Origin: Hirsutella rhossiliensis
Taxonomy: Eukaryota > Ascomycota > Sordariomycetes > Hypocreales > Ophiocordycipitaceae
Assembly: GCF_020360975.1 (NCBI RefSeq)
Contig: NW_025408669.1
Coordinates: forward strand, 7,812,001-7,876,000
DNA length: 64,000 nucleotides
Direction: 5' to 3'
Position 1 is the first letter of the stretch, and each line of letters starts with the position of its first letter. Shown here one piece after another: positions 11,678 to 22,559 of this stretch. The notes below the pieces were generated by a model. It was not told where the DNA came from and searched no databases. It worked only from the letters and a program-made list of their open reading frames with translations. Position numbers and translations under genes: made by a program.

Positions 11678-14600
11678 CTATAGTTTAGCGTTTCGTAGTG
11701 CTAGTTCTAATAATAAGATATAAAATATCGGGTATATCCGTATTATTATTAGTAGCGAAAGTTCGTAGTTAACTTTTAAAATAGCTTTCTTAACCTTAAA
11801 CGGTCTAAGTTTCTTAAAATGTAATTTATTGCTTAGTCGTTTTATTTTAATGTTTCGTCGTACGAGGTAGACTATATCTCCCTCTCGAAAGATTGGTCCT
11901 TGCAATCTTTTCCGATTATAATAAGTAGATATTCGTTTTCTAACGAATTAAAGTTCTTATTATATTTCTTTATGCAATTTTCGTAGCTAATCTGCTTATA
12001 GTATCGCTCGTTCTGCTTATAGTCCTTATCGAGTAACCTTAAATGCTTCTAGGTTATATCCGTAATTAGCGTATACTAGTAAGAGCTTGGTTATTTCCGT
12101 GACTAAGCTATTGTAAGCTAGTTGCGCTATTAGTAGCTATTTAACCTAATCGTTTTATTCGTAGCTAATATAGTATCGTAAATATTATTTAAGCGTTTAG
12201 TTAAGTCGTTCCGTTTATCTATCTATTTATAGGTAATAAGCTATGCTAAGCTTATATTTCGTCCCTAATTATACTATAAGAGCTTGCTAAAACTTAGCTA
12301 TAAACGTGCTTCCTTTATTAGAGATAATCTCGTTCGGTAGTCCGTAATTGCTAATAATAGTTCGTAGGAATATATATACTAGCTCTTCTATATTGCTTGC
12401 TTTTTTATACGGTAAGAAGTACCCGTACTTCGTTAGTCTATCGGTAATAACGAATATGCTATCGTACTTAACGTTGGTTATAGGTTCTTTTAATAGTGGT
12501 AGCTTTGTAATATAGTCGAAAGCTATCGAATCCTATGGTTTTTCTAGTACTAGTAGCGGTTATAATTCTCCGTATAGTTTATGTCGTTTAGCTTTGCTTC
12601 GTGCGTAAAGTTTATATTCTTTAATGACTTATCGTACTACTTCTTTAAGCTATAGGAAGTTATATTATTGTTTAGTCCGTTCTATTATTCTTCGGATTCC
12701 TTAGTGTCTATATATTAGATGTTTATATATATTTTATATAACTATGTCTCGTAATTCTAGTAGTATCTAGATTTTATTTTTATATATTAAAACTTCTAAA
12801 TGTTCTATGTCGCATCCGTTTAGTGCTTTATATTCTTTTATCTATTTTAGGATCTTCTAGTATATTAAGTCGTTAGGTTATACTTTAAATATTGTGTTTA
12901 GCTATCGTTGCTAGTAGTCCCCGTTTTCGTTGATTTCTAGGAGCTGTCCTTTCGCTATAGGTGCTCCTATGTCGTAGTCACTTCGTCGACTAAGGGCATT
13001 AGCTCGACCGTTTTTTATTCCTTTTCTATAGATTATTTCGTAGTCGAATTCCGATAAATATTCGGCCTATTAGATCTATCGTCCGTTTAACTATTGCGTT
13101 GTTATAAAATATAAGATATTCTTATAATCTATATAGACCTTAACTTTATATTTGCTTCCGAGAAGGTAGTGTCGAAATTCCTTAAAAGCTTAAATAATTG
13201 CGAGGAATTCTTTATCGTAGATAGGGTAATTAAGTTCTGCGCTATATAGCTTTTTCGAGTAAAATGCAATTAGTCGTAGTCTTCCTTTATCGTCTTTTTA
13301 TCCGATTTATACTCCTAGAGTAAAGTCTAATATATTGGTTTCGAGTTCGATTTATCGTTCTAGATCGAAGGTGGTTAAGACTAGTTCTTACGTAATCGTA
13401 GTTTTAATATATTCGAAAGCTTCGTTAGCTTTATCGTCCTATATAAATTCTTTTTCCTTCTTCGTTAAGTCGTATAGTAGTGCTATAATCTTTCCGAAAT
13501 CTTTAATAAATCGTCGGTAGTAGTTTATAAATCCTAGGAAACTTTATATATCCTTAACGTTCTTTAGCGTTAGCTATTCTTTAACTAAGTTAATCTTATC
13601 TTATTATATTTATATCTCTCTTAGTAAGATCGTATGTCCGAGGAAGTCTACTTCCTATATATAGAACTTGCTTTTCTCTAGTTTAACTAGTAACTTCGTA
13701 TTCTAAAGTACGCGGAGTACCTTATAGACGTGTTCCTTATGTTCTTCTAGGGTGTCCGAGAAGATTAGGATATTATCTAGGTATATTACTATAAAGATAT
13801 CTAAGTATTCGCGTAGGATATTATTGATTATCCGTTAGAAGGTAGCTAGTATATTTATAAGTCTAAATAGCATTACTAGATATTCGAATAGTCCGAATTT
13901 CGTTCTAAAGGCTATTATCTATTCGTGTCCTTTCTTTATACGTATTAAGTTATAGGCGCCTTTAAGATCGAGGGCTATAAACTATTTTTTGCCGTGTAAT
14001 CGATCTCGTAGTTCCGATATAAGCGGTAATAGTGTTCGGTCCTTTATTATAATATCGTTTAAGCGTCTATAGTCGATAACTAGTCGTAGCTTGCCGTTTT
14101 TCTTTAGAATAAATATAACTAGGTAGCCTGCTTTAGATGTTAACGTTCGTATATATCCTTTTCGTAGATTCTCGTCGAGGTAGTCGCGTAGCGTTTATAG
14201 TTGCTTTTCGTTTAGGTTATAGATCTTATAGAACGTCGGCGTTGTTCTATCCTTAAGATAAATTTCGTGGTCCTATTAGCTATATTCGGGTAACCCTATC
14301 TTAAGTTCTTCCTTAAAGAGTTTATCGTATTTCCGGTATTCCTAGGGGATATTCTTTATTCTGTCTTATAGGCTTTGTTCTTTCTCTTAAGAGCTGGTTT
14401 CTCTTAACTCGAGCTCTTTATTGATTTATTTAAGGTCTTTCCTTAGAGTAGCAATAACTCTTCGGATCTTTATATTATGTCCTTTATTCTATTTATATCG
14501 GATGCTAGGTTATATAGCCGTATTAGTTAGTACGTAGGTCTTATTAGTCGATTTTATTATATCCGCCGGTTCGGTTGCTATTTTCGTTTATATCGCTAAA

Positions 14601-17600
14601 GCCCGTAATAATTTGCTTAAACGGTTATCCCTTTTATCCTATTTAGTAGCTAAATTATCGCAAAATTTTACTTTCTTCTAAATCTGCTAGTCCTAGAAAC
14701 TTACGTCTTCGTCCTAACGTAGCTAGCTAGTTCTCTAGTTAATTAGTAGGTTGCTCTCCTATAGCTATAGAAGTCCTAATATAAGGTCGTGTTCTCTAAT
14801 ATCTATAATATCGAAGTTAACTCGTCGTGGCCCTAGATATTAATGTTAAGGTGATTAATCTCTATATTAATGATTCCGTTATTATAGTTAAAGGCCTCTC
14901 CTTCGATATTCGTGAGTTTATATAGATCTATCTTATATCTCTATATAAGTCGGTGACGATTAACGACTCTAGGTAAAACGTAATTGCCTATCGCGCTATA
15001 GTCTAAAAGTATGCGTGCGTAATATCCCGCGATTTAGATATCTAATACTATTTAGTCGCTATGGCTTGCCGTTGCTATACATAGGGTCCTTAGATCTTAT
15101 TATATCGTGCTAGTCTATAGCCCTTTTATAGATAGCGTACCTTATTTTTTGCCTAGTCCTTATTCGTTTTATTTAGGTATTCTTCTTCGATTTATTATTA
15201 ATATCGTTTCTTTATGTTTTCGTCGCGTAGTATCGTGTCGGGGCTTAAGAGACTAATTTCTTATAGCTAATCGAAGATTTCTTATTTCTTAACGCTATAT
15301 CGTTTATATTATGCTGCTTCGTAGTTAATTGCGTACTATGCTTCGCAATTCTATTCGTTTTCGTACTAAAGGTTAAGTTTTCGTTTAGCGTCTTTCTGTT
15401 TTTCGCGTAGCGTTTTTATATCGATTTTTCCTTAGTCGAATACGGCTTATAGCCTTCGTACGTATCGCTAATAATCTTTTAGTGCACCGTTATATCCTTT
15501 ATGCTATGCTCGTGCTTTTTTATATTTATAAACTCTATAGTTCGGGTATATATATTCGTTATAATCTTCTTTATCGCATTTAATTCGTTGCGTGAGTCTT
15601 TAGAAGATTAATAGTTCGGATGCCTTAGAGCGAGTAGCGTTATGCTATTCCTCTATTTTAGCGTGTTTATGGATTTTATATATCTCCGAAAGATATCTTA
15701 TTAATAAACCGTAATTATCGCGGCATTTAAGTAGCGTGCCGTAATCGGGTTCTAATAATATAACTTGGTCGTTCGGGTATCGTTAATCGATTTTCTAGTA
15801 GTCTAGTTCTATGCTTAGGTAGGGTTTCGAAAGTACTTATCCTTTAAATCTAACTAGGAAGGCGTTATATCGTGCCTTTATCTAGAAGTATATTATATAA
15901 TCTAGGTAGACGTATAATATCTATAAAATATGCTTATAGTGCTCGTAAGTAAGTAGTATTTATAGATCGTCTCTAAATTCTCCTCGTGGTTGCTATTCTC
16001 GTTATAGAGCTATAAAGGTATCGACTACGGCGATAGCTATAGCGTAGTCTCCTCCGTATAGTGCTGGTTGATATCGAATTAATATAGCTTATTAGTTTTC
16101 CGTGAGAATTTAAGGTGTTTATTAGGTTCTAATTTTAAGTATTTCTTCGAATTCTTCGAAGTATAGAGCGTGTTCTCTAATCGTGGCATTTTCCCTTAGT
16201 AGCGAGGGTGGTAGTATAAGTTCGTTCTCGTCTTCCGTTTCTCTAGGTGTTTCTTATTCTTTAGAGCTTATATCGTCGATACTTCGTTATTCTTCTTTAG
16301 GTTATTGTCCGAGTTTCGTAAGTATAAGGGCTGCGTCTATATCTTCTTTATTATATTGTTTATAGACTGCCCGTCGTTGTTATCGATTTTTATTTCGTAT
16401 ATCTTCCTAGAATCGTTTGCCGTTCTTCCTAATCTAGTCTTAGGAGACTCCTTTAGGATAGGGGTGTTCTAGTTCTACGAATTTAACTTATTTCTATGTT
16501 TTAGGATCCCTTCGTTGTATTATTATAAGGGTCTTCTTTAGTAGCTTTAGGAACTATCCGGTACCGTTCTTATCGCTTAAGTATACTATATATTCGTCGT
16601 CGTAGTATATAGTCTAACTAAGGAGTTTATGCTTTAGTTCCTATCTATTAGTAGCGTTTAGGTGTTTCTTACCTTCTAGGGCTAGTGCCTAGTGGGTTTT
16701 CTTCTCCTTGCGAGGTTATCTATATTCTTTAGAGTAATGTCTAGGTTTCCCGTAGTTAAAATACTTTCCTTTGCTTTTCTATATTATATCTAGATCTATC
16801 CTACCTAGGTTAGTTATATAGGCGTAGGCAATAGGAGTTTCGCGCTTCTTTTTATAGTTAGCGCGTCGGTTAAAGTTATTCCTATAGGAAGGGTTCTAGT
16901 TTCCTCTTCCTTATTTCTTTTCTTAGCGTCGCGTATACTATCTATCGTCGATTCGTACTACTATAGCGATATAGTTTAAGAGGCCGTCGGGTCGATCTTC
17001 CTTATAGAGTTTATCCTTAACTTCTTCCCTAAGTCCGTCGTAGAATCGCGATATAAGGGGTTCGTCGTCCTATTTAAGTTTTAAGGTAACTTAACGGAAT
17101 TTAGTAGTATAGTCCGATGCTAAGGTCCTTTATCGGAGTTCTCGAAGTTTCTATTTAGCTTCTCGTTCTTCGTCGGTTATTCCGAATACCTTAGTAATAG
17201 CTTCTTTAAATCCTTAGAAACTAGTAAAGACTTCGTCCGTTTCGCTATTTCGTTGTACTAGTTAGTTATCGAGATAGTCCCTTATAATAGGTCTAAACTA
17301 GGCGAGTGCCGTTCTAGATAAACAATTTCCTACGTAGAGTACCTTTTCGACTAGGTTCGAAAGTTTCGTCGGGTAAAACCGGTAGTAGGCCTTAAGTTAG
17401 GTGAGAAAGTCTTAAAGAGTGCTATAAGTACCGTCGAATGGTCCTAGCTGTTTTAGTTTAACTGCTTCTCTAAGGTCCCTAACTTATCTATTGCCTCCTC
17501 CGTTCCTAAGTAACTATACCTCTTATCGAAGGGTAATAATCTCGCGTATTATGTCCTAAGGCGATATAGTGGCTCTAGAGTTAGTTGATCTAGTTTGCTA

Positions 17601-17609
17601 TGTAGGCAT
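11678..17609 (-). pseudogene. Gypsy A Gag-Pol remnant
   Basis: Reading the - strand: the Gag start ATG survives at 17609-17607. A capsid-like region includes GPFDGTYSTL, and a zinc knuckle near 16725-16765 reads FNYGKPRHYSKE (family CFNCGKPGHYSKEC, with both first cysteines changed or lost). A long acidic Gag extension follows to about 15100. Protease is near 14950-15020 (LLDYSAIGNYV, family LLDSGAEGNYV). RT is about 13550-14350 with the catalytic box YLDN at 13772-13783 (D to N by RIP), followed by [15 protein letters not shown]. RNase H is about 13000-13550, integrase about 11950-12950, and the integrase C-terminus is an uninterrupted 75-codon frame at 11678-11905. Stops are spread throughout, mostly TAG and TAA from CAG, CAA and TGG. 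The element is coding-dead. Confidence 0.88.
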
Positions 17610-17659
17610 ATTAATAGTTGCGATATTGCTTAGAGTAACGCGGTATTGCACTAAATAAG

Positions 17660-17669
17660 AGCTTTTAAC
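17660..17669 (-). promoter_or_regulatory. Predicted self-priming primer-binding site of gypsy A
   Basis: On the - strand GTTAAAAGCT lies one base after the 5' LTR. Undoing one TpG-to-TpA change gives GTTGAAAGCT, the exact reverse complement of AGCTTTCAAC within the same LTR (17869-17878). This is the arrangement of Tf1-type self-primed elements, where the RNA 5' end folds back to prime. I saw no tRNA-like primer-binding site starting TGG. Confidence 0.6.
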
Positions 17670-17670
17670 G

Positions 17671-18154
17671 TATAACGACTAGTGTTATTCCTAAGGGATA
17701 AACCTATCGAGGGGTTTATATTAGTAGATATAATAGGGCGTGGTCTAAGTAATAATAAGTATATTACGTTAGTAATAAGTCGGAGGTCGTAGACCGTAGA
17801 CTATAACTAGGTAATTAAGTGATCGGAATTAGAGATAGGATCGTGATAGAGATCGTAATAATTGTGATGTTGAAAGCTATTAAGCTATCTGTCTAAAGGA
17901 GTGTTCCGTTCCTTCCTTATATATCTCGAGAGCTTCCCTAGATCGCCGAGAGCGCTAGGTGATCCCGTCGTCTAGGAGCGCTAGAGCGCTAGAGCGATCC
18001 TACGATCCTAGCCGTAGAGCGTTAGAGCGCTAGAGTAACCCGTCGCTCTAAACTTGATTGGCCCGTTGGTCCGTCTAATATTCCTTGCTCCCTACGTTAC
18101 GTGACCTCGTAATATGTATTGGTCCCCGCGGTTCGCTAGACCGTGGTCGTAATA
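17671..18154 (-). repeat. Gypsy A 5' LTR (right in window)
   Basis: It is 484 bp, the same length as its partner, and retains TG-rich stretches such as TTGTGATGTTGAAAGC where the left copy reads TTATAATATTAAAAGC. It is followed by the right TCTTA duplication at 18155-18159. Confidence 0.9.
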
Positions 18155-20787
18155 TCTTAAAAGCGATAGAGTAGAAAGTTATTAATATCCTTAAAATTAA
18201 ACTAGAAATAAGAGTCCTTAAAGAAATGCACGGGCCTTATAAGAACCCCTTTTTCCTTATAGTAAAGAAAGATAAAGGACTACGCTTAATTAATTCCGCT
18301 ATATATATAAATACCGTTATAATAAGAGATATAAACCTATTACTAAATATAAATAAGTTTAGCGACTACTTCTTAATATATAAGATCCTTTCCCTCCTAG
18401 ACTTTTTTTTAAGCTATAATTAAATCCCTCTTAATATTAAAAGCTATAACTTAATAATATTCGCGATACTTATTAGCCTCTTATATATATATATACTCCT
18501 TTAAGGGGCTATAAACTTAGTCGGTTAATTTATAAGGATAATATAAAGAATCTTATAAGACCTTATATTAAATATCTATAGGAATTTCCTTAATAATATA
18601 AGTATTAAGGGGCTTAATATAACGTATAATAATAAAGAGGTAGCGCTAAGAGTAAGGAGATTTATCTTTAAATACCTTATTAACCTTAATAAAGTCTTAG
18701 TTAATATTAAACTCTTTAGTTATACGATTATAAAAGCTAAATCGAAATTCTATTAATAAGTAACTAAAGTTATTAGTTATATCTATAAAATAAATAAAAG
18801 GTGCCCTATAAAAGCTAATATTATTAAGATTAAGGAATAAATAAGATACCTTAATATAATATATATTAAAGCTTTCCTTAGTATCGTAGGATACTATTAA
18901 ATCTAGAATAAATAGTTCGCAATCTTAGTAAAACCCTTTATAGACCTATTAAAGAAAGAAGTTTACTAAGAGTAAGGAGATAAATAAGTTAAAGCGATAG
19001 CTGCCTTTAAGGAAGCTATTACTAATCTAGTCTTTTTAGTATCCCTCGATATTAGCTTAGGAAGAGGAGATATTATTTTAATATATAATACTAGTCTACT
19101 TAGCTAGGGAGTAGTCTTAATATAAATCGTTAATAGAAAAAGGCGCCTTATAAGGTTAGAAAGTAAAATATAATTACTAGTAGAAACTAAATATAATATA
19201 ATAGAGAGAGAGTATAAGGCTATATTAAGTATACTTAGGAGACTAAGAATATACTTATATAGTATATATTTTATCCTAGAAACTAACGTATAGGTCCTAG
19301 TTAATTAACTAAAAGGCACTTTAAAAGACGTCCTTAGAGCTATAGTAACTTACTAGATAAGCTATATTTTCCTTTTTAACTTTACTATATAATATATCGA
19401 AGGCAAGAAAAATAATATAGCTAACGGACTCTTAAAAAATCCTAAAGGACCTTTTAATATATTAAATAAGGAAATAAAAGGCGATATTAAAGAGTTTATA
19501 GACTTTTACTTAAATATAATATAAGGGACTAAGCTATAAGGGGACTACTTAAAGGAATCGAGGATAATTATAGACTTCCTTTAAACGTTAAAACGGCTAG
19601 AAGGCCTTTTTAAATAAGACTATAAGAAGCTACGCTTAAAGAGTCTAAATTTCTAAGTTAAAGAATAAAAGCTTTAGCGACTCCCTAAGAAGGAAGAAAG
19701 GGGACCTATACTAGTTATAGACGACCTAAAAGAATAGAAAAGGATTATTATAAGGTACTATATATAAATAGGATATAAAGGATAATAAGTTATATATACG
19801 TTTATAAAGAATAAGTATTAGTAGGCTAGCCTTTAAAATAATATTTATAGTATAATCTCTTCCTATAAAGAATACTAATACTTTATAACTAAAAGACCTT
19901 AGGAAGTTATAACCGCGACTACGCCTAGCTACCTTGTAAGTAAAATTTACTTTTATAGCTAGTATATACTATTTAATTATAGGTATTTATACTTTATAGA
20001 ATTATAAGACGACCTTATTAAATAGGTAGAAGTAACCCTAGTTAAAGAAATTACTATAGGAGCTATAAATAAATTTATACTTTTTATTATTTATAAGTAT
20101 AGTATAATACTATACGCTATAATTAATAAAGGGCCCGAAATAAAGAAAGACTTTAAGTATATCTTAAAGGATATAGGTATTAAAGTTATTTAAACTTTAG
20201 TATATAATCTAAAGGTAAACGCGGTAGTAAAATAAGGGTACTAAAGGTTAATAATAGTACTTATAAAAATAATAGAGAAAAAGGGTAAGTAGATTAAATA
20301 CCTTAACTAAGTAATCCTTATAAACTAAATAGTAGTTAGAGAGTCTTATAAAATATTAGCTTTCTACTTACTATATAAATAGGAACTAGTACTACCTTTT
20401 AAGGTAGAATACCTAACTTAGTAACTAATTAACTAAGATAAAGTAAAGATAAGAGAAGAATTATTTAAAGTATAAGTATAAGTTTTAAAAAGGAAAGAAA
20501 AAGATATAAAAGAAGCTAAGAAAAAAGTAATAAGATATCGGAATCGATTAATAAAGAGGATAGATAAAGCTAATAAGTATATAATAAGGAAAGAAAGCTT
20601 ATAACCTAAAGACCTTATCTTACTATTTAATATAAGATAATTAAATAATCTAAGGAGGTAAGCTAAGTATTAAATAAGGTAAAATAGTCTCTTTTAAGTA
20701 GTATCGCGCTTAGAGTAGTTTAAGGTATATAAGATTAAGACTTTAAATAGAATTATACTTAATAAAATAATCCTAAGTATTATAAAG
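18155..20787 (+). pseudogene. Gypsy element B, right part: RT, RNase H and integrase remnant
   Basis: This is the continuation of the frame broken at 10277. RT starts at once: HGPYKNPFFLIVKKDKGLRL at about 18226-18285 is open for 65 codons, then INLLLNINKFSDYF. The catalytic box is FLNN at 18586-18597 (family FLDD). The strands that follow, about 18610-19060, include FLSIVGYY and FAILVKPF. RNase H covers about 19070-19430 and ends with the FNFTI...YIEGKKNNIANGLL region. The integrase N-terminus, core and C-terminus run about 19740-20780, including GIKVI and AYHPQANG-like text at about 20180-20230 reading VYNLKVNAVVK. The family is the fungal gypsy group with GPYRNPWFLVKKK and FLDD rather than the chromodomain type. 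Coding stops at about 20787, where element G begins. Confidence 0.82.
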
Positions 20788-20964
20788 TAAGTAAAGGTAT
20801 AGGTATAGGTACTATCTATAGGATAATATTAATAAGCTATATAGAGCTCTCCTATACGCGGCTAGCCTATATATATATATATAGGATCTAGCCCTTTATA
20901 TATAACTATATAGCTTAGGCTATAGCCTAAGCCTATAACCTATAATAGTTAAAGACTCTTATAT
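20788..20964 (-). repeat. Gypsy G 3' LTR (left in window)
   Basis: It is a 177-bp copy of the repeat at 52315-52490, ending GACTCTTATA (TATAAGAGTC on the coding strand). It is the more mutated copy: GGCGTAGGCGTAGGTGCC in the other LTR is GGTATAGGTATAGGTACT here. A (TA)n run lies near 20867-20882. Confidence 0.85.
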
Positions 20965-22559
20965 AATACCCTCCCTTAAGCGCGGCGTAGTATTACTTAA
21001 TTAACGGCTTCTATACTATTAGGCTTATACCGCTAGCTCTACCCTACCCTTTCCCGTTAATTATACTAGCCCTACTAGCCCTATTATCCCCGCGCTTATT
21101 AGCTTAGGTAGCTAGAACCGGGCTCTATACTTATTAGCTAGCTAGCCGTTTAAATAAGGGCGCGACTTATTATATACGCCCTTAGGTAGCTAGCGGCCGG
21201 CCTAAACCTATATAAGCCTTAGGTTACCTATTTCCTTAGCCTTAGGCAGCCTCCTCTACCTAAGGGTATATAAGGCGGCACCCCCCCCTTCCTTCTTCCT
21301 TTCCTTCTCCTCCTTCTTTAACTATAGTAATAGTAGTAATAGGTAAGTTCCGCTTTACCTAAGGTATTAGTTTATTCCTAGCTATATAGGCCGCTTTATT
21401 AATATATACTTATAGTAGTAGCTATAGTAGTAATAATAGCCTTAATAATAATAACTTTAACTAGTAAGTTCTCTACCTTATAAAGTAAGAGGCTATAATC
21501 TATAATACTAACTTCCGCGATAGATATATCTACCTCTCTCTCCCCCGCTTCCTCTTTCTTAGAGCGTATAAAGTTATTCGTCGACGCTATACTAAACACG
21601 GCCGACGACGGCTCCGCCGCTACCGCTACTCCTACCCGCGCCCCCGCGACCGCGCCTACCGCCGCCGCCTCTACCTCTACTACGCTAGCCGCCCTTACGT
21701 CGCCCTTCTATATAACGACGACGTCCCCGCCGCCGGCCGTAACGCCCGGCCCCTCTACCCCCGCCTCCGCCTCTACTACCCCCGTAAGTCCGCTACCTAG
21801 CGAGCGTAGTAGCTATTTTCCGCTAACTTCTTAAAGTATAAACGCTAAGTATAGGCTAGAGCCGCCTACACGGCCCCCTATATATAGTACGCGTCGTAGG
21901 AGCTCCCCTACGCTAACTAAGTTAGGCGCTACCGTAGCGGTAGTTATTACTAGTACGCGCGTGCCGGCCGCGCTTATAAGGCGGCGCCTCTTATCTTACT
22001 TACTATAGCGTCGGCTTAAAAGGCCGGCGCGTATAGGTAGGCATAGGGGGCTACTAAGAAGCGCCTTACTACCGCCGCCGCCGCTTACTATAATCTCCGC
22101 GCCCTCGAGCGCTAGGGCCTCGTCCTTAAGTAAGTTCCTCTCCTCTAGCTCTTTTACTTCCGCTACTAACTCTCCCGGTACTAGGAATACTGCCTCCGTC
22201 GCCCTATCGGCGGTCCCCTTAGCTAGCCCCCCCCCGCTCCCGGAGCCCCTAGAGCCGCTGCTACCGCCGACTAGCTTATAGGCCTAAAGGGCCGCTTAAG
22301 CGCCTTAAAGAGCGCCGCCGCCGCTAATAAGGTAAAGGAGGATAACGAGGATAAGGATAAGGACGATAATAAGGATAAAGAGTAAGTCTAGGTAGTCTAA
22401 GGGCTTTACCTTAAAATAAACGCTATTTTTATCTCCGCTTATATTATTACGCTTACGTTATTATAACTACCTACTCCGCTTTACCTACTTTATAGTCTTA
22501 GCCTAAGCTACTATTAATAGTTTACTAGTCTATTATTCTTATTTATTATTCTAAATAAG
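20965..22559 (-). other. Gypsy G 3' region without recognised coding, partly GC-rich
   Basis: Downstream of the chromodomain on the - strand lies 1.6 kb I cannot assign. The part next to the LTR has a purine tract (CTTAAGGGAGGG on the - strand, about 20969-20980) suitable as a polypurine tract. Between about 21590 and 22330 the sequence is very rich in GC and CpG yet contains almost no CA or TG. A 66-codon frame at 21399-21599 (-) has low complexity and is not convincing. It could be a long 3' untranslated region or an additional gene eroded beyond recognition. Confidence 0.45.

Larger units (their letters stand above)
10278..18154 (-). mobile_element. Ty3/gypsy retrotransposon A, complete, RIPed, inserted in element B
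   Basis: It is 7,877 bp long with two 484-bp LTRs (10278-10761 and 17671-18154) and a perfect TCTTA target duplication. LTR ends are TATAACGAC and GTCGTAATA, i.e. TGTAACGAC and GTCGTAACA after undoing RIP, a near-perfect terminal inverted repeat with canonical TG and CA. All coding is on the - strand: Gag, protease, RT, RNase H, integrase. The copy is RIPed but keeps more TGC, GCA and CGTG than its relative C at 37558-50266. Two further copies (E at 56300 and D at 62579) lie on the + strand. It splits element B between the protease and RT regions. Confidence 0.92.
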
